A stretch of 64,000 nt of DNA, from NCBI GenBank assembly GCA_900109895.1, contig FOBR01000001.1, positions 62,001 through 126,000 on the forward strand. Direction: 5' to 3'. The notes under the pieces were generated by a model. It was not told the DNA's origin and did no database searches. It saw only the letters and a program-made list of their open reading frames with translations. Position numbers and translations under genes: made by a program. This DNA is from a bacterium A37T11. Its GTDB lineage: Bacteria; Bacteroidota; Bacteroidia; Sphingobacteriales; Sphingobacteriaceae. This document shows positions 51,162 through 60,684 of the stretch, piece by piece (position 1 is the stretch's first letter; each line of letters begins with the position of its first letter).

Positions 51162-52002
51162 TTGAAGACAGTATTTGGGTGATACCTTGTTGTACAGCGG
51201 TTTGCAATGCCCGGAAATCGACACCAAGGCCTTCATAATAAGTAACGATCAGCGCTTCCTTTTGCCTGAAGATAGATGCAACGCCGGGATTTGCAGCCAC
51301 GATGGCATCAAAGGCTTCCTGGCCTTCAACCAGCAGGTAAGATACGGTTTCCACAAAATCTTCGCGTTCGGCGGCTTTGGCGTAGGCGGTTACCAAACCT
51401 TGGGAACGGGCTGTTTCATCGGTTGAATTATACCAGGTGGCGGTGTACCAGCCGCTACTCAGGCCACGCCAGGCCTGCGGATAGACAATGGTTTGGTGCA
51501 GGATGTGTGCGTATTCGTGATGGATGGTGTGCAGCATGCGGACAACTTCGGCACGGTCGGTCTTTTTGAAATCATTGACCACAAACAGGCTGATGTTGGT
51601 ACCTCCTTCTGCCAAGCCGAGGATAATGGTGCCGTTGCTTTGGTATTCTGCACTGCCTACCAGTATGTATTTCATCAGCTGGAAATTGTGCAGGAAATCG
51701 GCACCGGCCACGTTTTGATAAGGGTCTAACCAGATGGCCTTGACGGTTTCCATAACAGGTATCACGTGCGACTCATCGGGAGGTACCAGATTTTTGTTAA
51801 AGTTGACCTCATATGGATCCCATTTATATTTTACTTCGATGTTATAGGGCTCGGTGAAGTTTTGATACAGGTACTCGTCAAGCGCTGACCAGGTCCAGTC
51901 ATCACCCCCGAGGCCCAGGATAGGGTCGTCCGGCAACTTTTCTTTCTTGCTACAGGAAAGGAACAACACCGGTAGCAACAGATATAAAATATGTCTTTTC
52001 AT
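51154..52002 (-). CDS. Putative zinc metallopeptidase lipoprotein
   Basis: 282 residues; lipobox LFLSCSKKE. Zinc site HEYAH in VVRMLHTIHHEYAHILHQTI matches HExxH (His and Glu intact), with a likely third ligand in the following DETARSQGLVTAYAKAAERE region, possibly the Glu of REDFVETVSYLLVEG. This is the family of putative zinc-binding metallopeptidases that travels with SusCD and DUF4302 genes in Bacteroidota. Expected to be on the outer face, cutting or gripping protein substrate before uptake. Sits between SusD and DUF4302. Confidence 0.83.
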   Translation of the reverse strand: MKRHILYLLLPVLFLSCSKKEKLPDDPILGLGGDDWTWSALDEYLYQNFTEPYNIEVKYKWDPYEVNFNKNLVPPDESHVIPVMETVKAIWLDPYQNVAGADFLHNFQLMKYILVGSAEYQSNGTIILGLAEGGTNISLFVVNDFKKTDRAEVVRMLHTIHHEYAHILHQTIVYPQAWRGLSSGWYTATWYNSTDETARSQGLVTAYAKAAEREDFVETVSYLLVEGQEAFDAIVAANPGVASIFRQKEALIVTYYEGLGVDFRALQTAVQQGITQILSSNE

Positions 52003-52030
52003 CTATGTTTTTTTTCTTTTTACTTTTTCC

Positions 52031-53518
52031 TTACCGGGGATTTGCTTCAATCCCAGACAATACCACTTCCTGGGGCAACTGCAAAGTTCGCCGCAGGTCA
52101 TTGGGACCAAGGAAATAAGTTTCACTGCGATCGTTGCTTACATGGGTTACCGGCAGGTTGTGCCTTAAAATATCAAAATAGCGCAATCCTTCATGCATGA
52201 ATTCCCGCCGTTTGAAGTCAAGGACGGCACTGATGATGTTGTCCTGCAAACTGCCACTTCCGTAGAAAAATTGCAATTTGGCCGTGGTAATGGCATAGGC
52301 GGCGGGGTCATATACGGGGTTGTCCTGGGAGGCAAATACCTTTGTACTGGCAAAGGTGTTGAGGTCTGCAACGGCTTGGTCGTAGTTGCCCAGCATAGCG
52401 TAGGCCTCCGCCCGGTTCATCAGCACCTCTTCGGCCGAAAACAGGGGGATGGTGTTGTATGGCGTGCCATAGGTGGCGTTCAGCCCCTCTTTTACAAAAT
52501 GCTCGCGGAATTTGGGGATGTTATATACCAGCTCGGTTCCGCCATAGATCATATAAGCGTAGCTTCCGCCGGTGACATTGTTGCCAAAGTACAAATTAAC
52601 CTGGGCCGTTGACAAGCCGTAACGGTATGCCGAATAATTTCTGCCCCATACCGACACGGCTTCCACAAGCAGGATATTAGCCGGGTTTTCTGACTGGCTG
52701 AACCAAGCTTGTTTGTTATAATATTCCATATCCCGGTATTGCGGATCATTGACGGCACGGAGCTTCCCGGCGAAGCCTCCCGTGGGAAAAACCTGTGAAG
52801 CGTGGTCAACTACTTTCTGATAGCTGCGTTTGAATAGGTAAAAACGGCTGGCAAAGGCATGTGCGGCTGACTGGGTGAAATGGAATTTTGGCACTTTGTA
52901 GGCATTGTCATCGATCAATAGGAGGCCTGTTTCCAAATCCTGCTCAATCATGTCATACACATAGGCGACCGTTTTCCGCTCATACTTTTTCAACACCTCT
53001 TCTTCCGGCTCGGTTACGTAGGGAATACCGGGATCGGTGGCTGCGGTACTGGGGTCATAACTGTGCGCATATAATGAAACCAGCATAAAATGGGCATATG
53101 CCCTGGCCACCAAGGCCTCGCCCCGCTGTGCACTGTAATCGTAGCTGTCATTGGCCGCCTCGATACTAGCCAGTGCCTGGTTTGCCGCGCGGATGGCTTC
53201 ATAGCAGGCATACCAATAGTAATCAGGTGAATCCTGGTTGCGGTCACGCACTTCATCAAACTTCCAGGGATCCATATTGACATATTCGCCGGCACCGGCA
53301 GCGTCGCCCTTATCGCCGGCATTGTCGCTCATGGATTCCATGAAAGGGATATAACTGCCCCTCGGATAGGCGGAAGTAAGCAACTCAGCTATTTTTTCAG
53401 GCGTGTCCACATCGGTACGCATGTCTGGCGTGGTTTCCAGGAATTTGCTGCAACCGCTCCACAGGACGGACGAGGCTGCGATCAGAATGAGTGCTAATTT
53501 ATTCAGGGACATACGCAT
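52031..53518 (-). CDS. SusD/RagB-family surface lipoprotein of the large operon
   Basis: 495 residues; lipobox WSGCSKFLETTPDMRTDVDT with the typical C-x-x-F-L-E-x-x-P following. Helical repeats: NQALASIEAANDSYDYSAQR, GEALVARAYAHFMLVSLYAH, AEEVLMNRAEAYAMLGNYDQ, AVADLNTF. The C-terminal signature is FKRREFMHEGLRYFDILRHN. Start overlaps the SusC stop by one base. Paired with the STN-type SusC. Confidence 0.9.
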   Translation of the reverse strand: MRMSLNKLALILIAASSVLWSGCSKFLETTPDMRTDVDTPEKIAELLTSAYPRGSYIPFMESMSDNAGDKGDAAGAGEYVNMDPWKFDEVRDRNQDSPDYYWYACYEAIRAANQALASIEAANDSYDYSAQRGEALVARAYAHFMLVSLYAHSYDPSTAATDPGIPYVTEPEEEVLKKYERKTVAYVYDMIEQDLETGLLLIDDNAYKVPKFHFTQSAAHAFASRFYLFKRSYQKVVDHASQVFPTGGFAGKLRAVNDPQYRDMEYYNKQAWFSQSENPANILLVEAVSVWGRNYSAYRYGLSTAQVNLYFGNNVTGGSYAYMIYGGTELVYNIPKFREHFVKEGLNATYGTPYNTIPLFSAEEVLMNRAEAYAMLGNYDQAVADLNTFASTKVFASQDNPVYDPAAYAITTAKLQFFYGSGSLQDNIISAVLDFKRREFMHEGLRYFDILRHNLPVTHVSNDRSETYFLGPNDLRRTLQLPQEVVLSGIEANPR

Positions 53519-56500
53519 TAAAAGTTAGTTTTCAGTGAAAGGGTGAACTGGCGCGGTATAGGCAAAGCAACCCCGCCCGATCCATAGAACTCGGGATCCT
53601 GTCCGTTGAGCTTTTTATCGGCATAGAGCAGCCACAAGTTGTTGCTTACCAAATTAAGCTGCAGGGTCTGAAGCCCAAGCCTTCCAGCCATTGTTTTGGG
53701 GAAGTTATAGCCCAGGGTTACCTGCTTTAGCCGTATGAAACCTCCATTGGCTACGCGCTCTGTTGAATAGTTATACGCGTTGTACACCTGGTCTCCGTCA
53801 AGCCCCGATTCGTTCCGGATATCCGGAATGGATGGCGTTGCGGTACTGTATGGAATGACAAACCTGTTCAGGAAATCATAAGACATGGCATCAAGATCAT
53901 TGTACGAATTTTTGTAAATGGGATTGAGCCGCACTTTATTGCCTGCACTATAGGTAAACAGCACGGATGCGGTAAAATTCTTGTAGTTGAATGTATTGAA
54001 AAATCCGCCCGTAAATGTAGGGTCAACCGGGCCTTCGTATTTCAGATAATCGGTAAAAATACTTTGCAGGTATACATTGTTGCTGGCATCGCCATTTTCA
54101 TTCAGGTACATCGGAATACCTTTTTCTTCGTTCAGCTTTTGAAAATCGATGGAGAAAAGGCCCCGTGCCGGATAGTTTAGTTTAGCCCCACCCACAGTGG
54201 ATACCAAGTTCCAGATAAGGGGCTCGTTTACCAGCCGGGTGATCTTACCGGTGTTATAGGCATTGGTGAGCTGTACTTTCCAGCCCCAATGTTCTTTTTT
54301 GATCACATCCGCCCTTAGCAAAAGTTCCACGCCTTTTGATTTCATATCGGCATAGTTGGCATATTTGAGCGCTTCGCCGCCGATACCGGCTGTGCGGATA
54401 AGCCCGATAAGGTCAAAACCGTCCCGCTGATATAGGTCAAGGGATACTTGCAACCGCCGGCTCAGCATACTCATGTCTATACCGATATTGGTTTCATACT
54501 GCTTCTCCCAGGTAAGGTCGTTGTTGGTATTGTAAATAATATCCAATACCGATTCCATATCGGTGGCGTAGGCCCGTTTAGTGGTAGAACTGCGCACCAC
54601 GAGACTGGAGTTAGTGGCCGAACCCATACTGGCGGTTAGACCGTAAGTAGCCCGCAGGGTAAGCGAATTGATGAGCGTTTGCTGCTTCATGAAGTCTTCT
54701 TCGTCCACATTCCACGAACCGCTCAGGTTCCAGGTAGGCAACCAGCGGGCCGTATTGGATTCGCCCATTTGGTTGGAACCATCATAGCGCAGCGTACCGT
54801 TAAACTGGTATTTTCCTTTATAAGAGTAGGCCGCATTGCCGGCGAAGGCTACATAACGGTCGCGGTATACCTCCATATCGTAGTAATTCTGGCTGCCTTC
54901 AACCGAGCTCTTAATGGCATTTGGGTCTATATAGGGTACCCCGCCTTTGTCATACTGGTAGCCATAGCCGGTAAAGCCTTTGGTAGTTCGGTCCAGGAAG
55001 CGCAGTTCCTGGCTGGCAAAGGCCCTGACCACGTGGACCTGATTAAAGGTTTTATCCCAGTCAAAACTGTTGCGCAGGTAATAGCTTTTCAGGAAATCAT
55101 CGTTGGTGATATACAAGCCACCGTATGGCAGTACCGATACAGGCCGCCCGTCCGGGTCGGCCGGATCCAGGTACAGGAAACGGTTGGCGTCGGCAATGGT
55201 GGTGTTCTCTGGCATCCCCGAAAAGGAAGTGCCGGCCCGGTAGGCCATCGGCATATTTGAGTTTTCACGGATCTTATGCTCTTGCCCGGTGCTTACGTAA
55301 CGGTAGGAGCCCAGGAATGAATAGTTGATATTTTTGGGTAATTTATACTTTACCTCGCCCTGTAATTTAAAATCAATCATCTTAAGGTCGATGGTGTTAT
55401 TTTCCAACTCGTTGATGATATTGAAAGGCGAATAGTTCATCGTAAAATACTCCAGGTTGCCGTTCTGGTCATACGGCGTAAGCGTACGGGTATTATTTAA
55501 GGCATAGCTGAACGGGTTGATATCAAAATCGCGTGACACTTCGCCCGTTACAGGGTTGCTTTGCTGCCCCAGCGTACCGGGAGCCTGCTGGTCACGCACA
55601 GACCCTGTGGTAAGCAAACCTACCGACAGCTTGTCGCTTACTTTAAAATCACCCCGGATGTTACCGGTAAAGCGCTTCACGCCGTTGCCCATGGACCAGC
55701 CGTTGTCTTGCAGATAGCTGGTTGAGTAATACATCTGGCTCTTTTCGCCGCCTGAAGTAAGGCTAAGGGAATGTTCCTGCATAAAAGAGTTTTTAAACAG
55801 TACATCAAACCAATCTGTATTGGCATAAACATAGCGGTCGAGAAAGGCACGCCGTCCTTCCACGCTGTTCTCTACGGGTGGGGGCATGGAACCGCCATCG
55901 GTATACCGCAGTGAGTGGGCCAGTTTGGCATATACGCCGCCACTGGCATTGTTGATCAGGTCCGCATAGTCCAGCCAGCCTTTTCGCTCCATCTCAGCAA
56001 ATACCGACATTTGGTCGTACGAGTTCACAATGTCAAACTGGCTGTAGCTGGGCTTTAAATAACTGGTAAAATTGCCGGTGTATGAAATGGTGGGGGGCAA
56101 GCCGGCTTTGCCTTTCTTGGTCGTGATCAGGATGACACCGTTCATGGCCCTTGCACCGTAAAGCGATGTAGCCGCGGCATCTTTGAGTATCTGAAAAGAT
56201 TCGATATCATCCGGGTTAAGCCCGGCAACCGATGATCCGAGCAAGGTGCTGGCATCCCCTGTGGACAACTGGTCATTGGAAATATTGACGATGTCTTCCA
56301 GGATGACACCATCCACTACCCAAAGCGGCTTATTATCGCCGGTAATGGAGGTGGCTCCGCGCACCCTGATTTTCGGGGCGGCTCCAAACGTACCAGACAC
56401 ATTCTGCACAGACACACCTGCCGCCTGCCCCTCCAGCATACGGCTAACGTCAGGGACGCCGGCACGCACAGCGTCTGAAGCCTTCACCGTCGTGGCTGCA

Positions 56501-57153
56501 CCGGTAAATTTACGCCGGTCTATGGCCTGGTATCCGGTATTGACCACGACTTCCGACAGCTCATTGACACTTTCTTCTAAGGTTACAGTGATCGTTGAAC
56601 GCGCATTTACAGATTCTGTGTGGTCTTTAAAACCCATCATCCGAAATAGCAATACAGCATTATTGGCTACATTGAGCCTGAAATTACCCCCGGCATCGGT
56701 TGTAGTGGCCTGCCGCCCATCCTGTACGCTAACCGTAACACCGGGTACCGGCTCACCAGCCTTATCCAGCACCCGGCCACTGACCTGCTGTTGCTGGACC
56801 TGCTTGATGACCAAGCGTTCACCCATCACCTCATAGGCTAGGTCTTTTCCTTCAAAAAGTTTATCCAGAATGTCGCCCAGGCGCTGGTCACGGGCCTTGA
56901 AGGTTACTTGTTTGTCCGTTGCAGGCCCTACACTATAAATGAACTGGACCGCTGTTTGTTCATTCAGCTCTTTGAAGATGTTGGTCAACGGTTTTTCTTT
57001 GGCCAGGATACTGGCCCGCCTGTCTAAAATACCCTGTGCCTTTCCGCTGGCTGAAAAGCAGAGATCGATGGCTACAAGCAATACCACGAGTGTAATGGAC
57101 GAATAACGCATAATACGGTAGTATAGAATCTTCCTATCACAAATAATATTCAT
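53518..57153 (-). CDS. SusC-type TonB transporter with N-terminal STN signalling domain
   Basis: 1211 residues from the ATG at 57153 (MNIICDRKILYYRIMRYSSI). Signal peptide; STN domain about 45-115 (PLTNIFKELNEQTAVQFIYS, RLGDILDKLFEGKDLAYEVM); carboxypeptidase-like domain about 120-200 (GRVLDKAGEPVPGVTVSVQD); TonB box NELSEVVVNTGYQAIDRRKF; plug with VPDVSRMLEGQAAGVSVQNV, IRVRGATSITGDNKPLWVVD, FQILKDAAATSLYGARAMNG; barrel ending FTLSLKTNF. The STN domain contacts FecR, so ligand binding can activate the sigma factor encoded upstream. First gene of the 18-gene run. Confidence 0.92.
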   Translation of the reverse strand: MNIICDRKILYYRIMRYSSITLVVLLVAIDLCFSASGKAQGILDRRASILAKEKPLTNIFKELNEQTAVQFIYSVGPATDKQVTFKARDQRLGDILDKLFEGKDLAYEVMGERLVIKQVQQQQVSGRVLDKAGEPVPGVTVSVQDGRQATTTDAGGNFRLNVANNAVLLFRMMGFKDHTESVNARSTITVTLEESVNELSEVVVNTGYQAIDRRKFTGAATTVKASDAVRAGVPDVSRMLEGQAAGVSVQNVSGTFGAAPKIRVRGATSITGDNKPLWVVDGVILEDIVNISNDQLSTGDASTLLGSSVAGLNPDDIESFQILKDAAATSLYGARAMNGVILITTKKGKAGLPPTISYTGNFTSYLKPSYSQFDIVNSYDQMSVFAEMERKGWLDYADLINNASGGVYAKLAHSLRYTDGGSMPPPVENSVEGRRAFLDRYVYANTDWFDVLFKNSFMQEHSLSLTSGGEKSQMYYSTSYLQDNGWSMGNGVKRFTGNIRGDFKVSDKLSVGLLTTGSVRDQQAPGTLGQQSNPVTGEVSRDFDINPFSYALNNTRTLTPYDQNGNLEYFTMNYSPFNIINELENNTIDLKMIDFKLQGEVKYKLPKNINYSFLGSYRYVSTGQEHKIRENSNMPMAYRAGTSFSGMPENTTIADANRFLYLDPADPDGRPVSVLPYGGLYITNDDFLKSYYLRNSFDWDKTFNQVHVVRAFASQELRFLDRTTKGFTGYGYQYDKGGVPYIDPNAIKSSVEGSQNYYDMEVYRDRYVAFAGNAAYSYKGKYQFNGTLRYDGSNQMGESNTARWLPTWNLSGSWNVDEEDFMKQQTLINSLTLRATYGLTASMGSATNSSLVVRSSTTKRAYATDMESVLDIIYNTNNDLTWEKQYETNIGIDMSMLSRRLQVSLDLYQRDGFDLIGLIRTAGIGGEALKYANYADMKSKGVELLLRADVIKKEHWGWKVQLTNAYNTGKITRLVNEPLIWNLVSTVGGAKLNYPARGLFSIDFQKLNEEKGIPMYLNENGDASNNVYLQSIFTDYLKYEGPVDPTFTGGFFNTFNYKNFTASVLFTYSAGNKVRLNPIYKNSYNDLDAMSYDFLNRFVIPYSTATPSIPDIRNESGLDGDQVYNAYNYSTERVANGGFIRLKQVTLGYNFPKTMAGRLGLQTLQLNLVSNNLWLLYADKKLNGQDPEFYGSGGVALPIPRQFTLSLKTNF

Positions 57154-57293
57154 ATCTTTATGCTGTAAATGGTAAATCTGTTGCTCCAACATGGTTTCCA
57201 GCCCCGGAGCAGCATTTTGCTTTTTTATTTGGGATGCACGTGTTCGTGCATCCCCTTGTTTATGTAAAAATCAGGGCCTGTTGTTAAAAATTG

Positions 57294-58292
57294 TTAAAAA
57301 CTAAAATCAATTTTTCGCCCCTTACGTGTATACGAACCTCCTGTAATAGCCGCAATGCTTTTCAACACTTCGTCTATCGGCTGCTTTAATGAAAAATTAC
57401 CGGTCATCTTTCTGGCTTTTGCCTGCGCCATGTCATAGCGTATGTCCAATCCATACGCTTTTCCCAACGTAAAGAGGACTTCATGCAGGTCGGCTTGTTC
57501 AAATTCCATATTTCCCGATTTAAAACCATCGGCATGTAATAGGGCCCTTTTTGCAGATTTCGCTAGTTTGCCCGTCTCTACATGGTATACCAATTCTTCA
57601 TTAGGCGATAATGTCAGTGCGGTTTGATTGTCATCATCGTTGCTATGCAACTGAACGGACACTTTGCCCGTGACCAGCGAGACGACGTAGCGCATTAAGT
57701 CGCCATAGGCTTCTATATTAAACGAAGTTCCTAAAACCTTGGTCTCCAAATTACCGGATTTTACCACAAAAGGCCGGTCTGCAAGTCCTTTTACTTCAAA
57801 AAAAGCTTCTCCTTCCAATTGCACAAGCCGCTCATGTTCTCCGTAAGAAGCTGGATACATCAGTTCACTTCCCCCCTGAAGCCAAATGGTGGTGCCATCC
57901 GGAAGGTGCAATGTTTTTTGATGGCCGGGTTGCGAAACGATCTTTCGCCAGGATTCAGGTGAGCCTTGCTCCCTTGATGGCCTTAAAATAAATAAGTAGG
58001 CGACGGATGCCAAACAAATACTGGCTGCAATCCCAATAATCAAGCGCCAATTTAAGCCGCCGCTTTTTGTGGAACGTTCTTCCGTTAAAGGCTGCATGCC
58101 TAAGCTTGACCCTATTTTTACAAAAAGATGGTCTATTATTTTTTGCTTATCGTCTGCACTAAAATTTTTCCAGGAAGACGAATTGCTTTTGCCAATTTCA
58201 ATGAACCACTCTTCAACCAGTACTTTTTCAGCGGGCGTACAAGCCCCTTCATGGTATCTATTGAGCAACTGTTCAAACTCATTTACGCTCAT
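57294..58292 (-). CDS. FecR-family anti-sigma factor
   Basis: 332 residues. Cytoplasmic N-terminal part (MSVNEFEQLLNRYHEGACTP, AEKVLVEEWF), one membrane helix about 85-105 (WRLIIGIAASICLASVAYLF), periplasmic FecR domain (about 120-250: KTLHLPDGTTIWLQGGSELM, YPASYGEHERLVQLEGEAFF, VKSGNLETKVLGTSFNIEAY) and a C-terminal STN-like repeat (FEQADLHEVLFTLGKAYGLD, NFSLKQPIDEVLKSI). Transmits the SusC signal to the ECF sigma factor. Gap of 140 bases to SusC and 175 to the sigma gene. Confidence 0.93.
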   Translation of the reverse strand: MSVNEFEQLLNRYHEGACTPAEKVLVEEWFIEIGKSNSSSWKNFSADDKQKIIDHLFVKIGSSLGMQPLTEERSTKSGGLNWRLIIGIAASICLASVAYLFILRPSREQGSPESWRKIVSQPGHQKTLHLPDGTTIWLQGGSELMYPASYGEHERLVQLEGEAFFEVKGLADRPFVVKSGNLETKVLGTSFNIEAYGDLMRYVVSLVTGKVSVQLHSNDDDNQTALTLSPNEELVYHVETGKLAKSAKRALLHADGFKSGNMEFEQADLHEVLFTLGKAYGLDIRYDMAQAKARKMTGNFSLKQPIDEVLKSIAAITGGSYTRKGRKIDFSF

Positions 58293-58467
58293 ATTGTATC
58301 TTTTTTCACCGGGATGACACGCCGAAACAAAAAAAGTACTATATAAAAAGTGAAAAATATTTTATCGGATACCGAATACACAGAAAAATGCACCATATTA
58401 TTCAAAAAAAGTTGAAATAGGCTATTTTTTCATAAAAACAGTCAACAAAAAATCTATTAAATGCGCA

Positions 58468-59052
58468 TTATGCAAGCATACTGCACAAAAGGGCCAACGA
58501 CAACAGGCCTGCGGCCCTGAATTTTTCCTTGAGAATCAAAGTAGCGGTATATAATTGGTTTTTGACGGTCTGTTCAGACAAATTCAGTTTTAACGCTATT
58601 TCTTTGTTGCTAAGGTATTCCTCCCGGCTCATGAGGTAGATTTCGCGAACCCTGCCTGACATATTTTCAAGGGTATTGTCCAGCAGTTCCTTCACCTCTT
58701 TTGCCTCCACATACGTATCGGCTCCGGGGCTAAAGGAACTGGCCAGCACTTTCAGTCGCTCGGCATATACCGATCTGCTGTTGTGCTGACGGTAATAATT
58801 AAGGATACGTCTTTTGAGGCAGAAAAAAAGAAAAGCCTTAAAGGAGTGTTTTAATTGCAGATTTTCCCTGGCTTCCCATAATTGTATAAAAAGATCGTGG
58901 ATCATGTCTTTGGCTTCGTCAAACGATTCCAACCTACTTGCCGCATAGTCTATAAGCACGCCCGCATGTTGGTGATAAACCATTGAAAAGGCCTTTTCAT
59001 CACCTTGGCGAAACGAGGTTAACAATTCTTCATCAGAAGTAAAAACATCCAT
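58468..59052 (-). CDS. ECF RNA polymerase sigma factor (FecI-like)
   Basis: 194 residues. Region 2: DEKAFSMVYHQHAGVLIDYA, FDEAKDMIHDLFIQLWEARE. Region 4: NMSGRVREIYLMSREEYLSN, KEIALKLNLSEQTVKNQLYT, ATLILKEKF. Typical length of Bacteroidota FecI-type factors. Together with FecR and the STN-SusC it makes a complete trans-envelope signalling relay that most likely drives the operon down to 26145. Confidence 0.93.
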   Translation of the reverse strand: MDVFTSDEELLTSFRQGDEKAFSMVYHQHAGVLIDYAASRLESFDEAKDMIHDLFIQLWEARENLQLKHSFKAFLFFCLKRRILNYYRQHNSRSVYAERLKVLASSFSPGADTYVEAKEVKELLDNTLENMSGRVREIYLMSREEYLSNKEIALKLNLSEQTVKNQLYTATLILKEKFRAAGLLSLALLCSMLA

Positions 59053-59228
59053 CCATCCTAAATTTGAGCCTGCAATTTATATATTTCTTCACTTTGTACG
59101 AAGAAGAAGACACAAATAACGTTATTTTTTTTTACAAAATCACAAAAAATACTAAATATTGATAGTTAGGCGTAAATTGCCAAAACATCTTGCTGCAATA
59201 CATGGTTTACATTGACGTGCAAAGTCAA
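59053..59228. other. Intergenic gap before the sigma gene
   Basis: AT-rich with long T/A runs near 59125-59150. Contains the expected promoter of the sigma-FecR pair, but no exact TAnnTTTG was found close to the ATG. Confidence 0.4.
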
Positions 59229-59522
59229 TCATACAACGACATGATAGGTATAATTCCTAACTCCAGACCCTTCCCTTATAAGCCAGCCCTTGCGGACAAG
59301 CAGGTTGATGTTACTGTATACTGTTGACCAGCTGATATGGTGTTGTTTGCGCAACTGCAACCAAAAGTCCTCTACATTGGTGATCTCCCTTGCCTCGCAA
59401 AGCGCATCGATTAGAACACGCCTTTGCGGGCTGATGAGATGGCCTTCTTTTTCAAGGGAAGCCGTGATCCTGCTTTTTATTCGCAAACCAGCGATGCGTT
59501 GAGAAAGGCGTTTATTGTTCAT
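59229..59522 (-). CDS. Fur-like winged-helix protein without metal-binding domain
   Basis: 97 residues from the second Met (MNNKRLSQRIAGLRIKSRIT). Contains only the Fur-family DNA-binding half: LISPQRRVLIDALCEAREIT, NVEDFWLQLRKQHHISWSTV, YSNINLLVRKGWLIREGSGV, where S-x-x-T-V-Y-x-x-I/L-x-x-L is the recognition helix. The dimerisation/metal domain with its His/Cys ligands is missing. Follows the IPT gene of copy C by 17 bases, so part of that remnant transcript. Regulatory role inferred. Confidence 0.65.
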   Translation of the reverse strand: MNNKRLSQRIAGLRIKSRITASLEKEGHLISPQRRVLIDALCEAREITNVEDFWLQLRKQHHISWSTVYSNINLLVRKGWLIREGSGVRNYTYHVVV

Positions 59523-59539
59523 AAAAAACAGCAATATAA

Positions 59540-60673
59540 TTAACCGCCAGGGATCCCTCCGCCTAGGGCCGTCCTGCCATTCGTGATCACTTTCACGGTA
59601 CCAGTTCCCATACCTGGATGAACGGTAATATAAATAGAAGCAGAATACACCTGCAGATAATTGGCAGGCACTTCATAGTCTCCAATAAAAACCCGTGTTG
59701 GCTTACCATCGTAAGGGCTGAATCCTACACCTTTAATCATAATAAGACTTCCATAATTATAGATATCGGCTATATTTGGAATTTCAACCACCTCAAACTG
59801 CGGTTGACTGGACAAAGAAATCAGCCCGTCAATGCCCTCAGATTGAACAAACAAATAGCGGCTTTCTATAATACCTTCGGGGATAACGGCTACGATCTTG
59901 TTTTCATTGGCCTCCTTGACCTGCAATTCGTCGTAACCGTTATCCAATGTTGACGATTGGGAAAATATGACTTTATTGCCTGTTAAGGAAGGATTGAAGC
60001 CACTGCCTATCAGCGTGATCTCCGTTCCGGCAATGGGATTGTCATTGAGTACAAACTTGGGCGAAAAATCAATCAGCTTAAAATAACTGAACACCGGGCC
60101 TGATACTTGTTTATGATCGAGGCTGATTTTCACGGGGCCGGCCCCTACCCCTGAAGCGGGTACGACCACACGAATAAGGCTATCGGAATACCATATAATA
60201 GCCGCTGAAGAATCATTCAGGGTAACGATGGGCGGTGTTTCCACGCCTGCAAAACCATATCCACGAATAGTCACCGTACTACCGGAAGCTGCACGAAGCG
60301 GCGACACACTGCTAATGCTCAGGTCCTGATAGGTAAATAAACCTGCATCAGCGCTTTTGCCATTTACCGTTACCTGAATAGTGCCGGTAGCCCCTCCATC
60401 AGGTGCCCTTACCACCAATTCATCTTCCGTTACGCTAAGCACCTCAGCTTTGACACCGTTGAAATTCACTATATTATTGTCATAAACTGTGCTAAAGCCC
60501 TTGCCTTGGATGGTTACCAGCGTCCTTCCCTTTCCGCTATCGGGAAAATAACCACTGATGATAAAGGCTCCATTGTTTCCTTGTGTGGCGTCTTTTTTAC
60601 AACCGCTAAAGCATAGTAAAAAACACAGCATACTGCCAATAATTGCTCTTTTATTCACTCTTTCTATTTTCAT
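59540..60673 (-). CDS. IPT/TIG-repeat lipoprotein, module copy C
   Basis: 377 residues from ATG 60673 (a GTG lies three codons upstream). Lipobox CFSGCKKD. About four IPT domains: GKGRTLVTIQGKGFSTVYDN, ASGSTVTIRGYGFAGVETPP, IAGTEITLIGSGFNPSLTGN and YGSLIMIKGVGFSPYDGKPT. The first two match the start of the 36160 protein closely (YFPDSGKGRTLVTIQG vs YYPNSGKAGTLITILG), but there is no propeller. Ends in LGGGIPGG. Follows FAS1-a directly. Confidence 0.8.
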   Translation of the reverse strand: MKIERVNKRAIIGSMLCFLLCFSGCKKDATQGNNGAFIISGYFPDSGKGRTLVTIQGKGFSTVYDNNIVNFNGVKAEVLSVTEDELVVRAPDGGATGTIQVTVNGKSADAGLFTYQDLSISSVSPLRAASGSTVTIRGYGFAGVETPPIVTLNDSSAAIIWYSDSLIRVVVPASGVGAGPVKISLDHKQVSGPVFSYFKLIDFSPKFVLNDNPIAGTEITLIGSGFNPSLTGNKVIFSQSSTLDNGYDELQVKEANENKIVAVIPEGIIESRYLFVQSEGIDGLISLSSQPQFEVVEIPNIADIYNYGSLIMIKGVGFSPYDGKPTRVFIGDYEVPANYLQVYSASIYITVHPGMGTGTVKVITNGRTALGGGIPGG

Positions 60674-60684
60674 TACGCTCACTA

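Noticed and set aside
51162..51236. Longer N-terminus of the first DUF4302 protein
   Set aside because: It is the antiparallel-frame shadow of the peptidase gene end; the lipoprotein signal begins at 51161.
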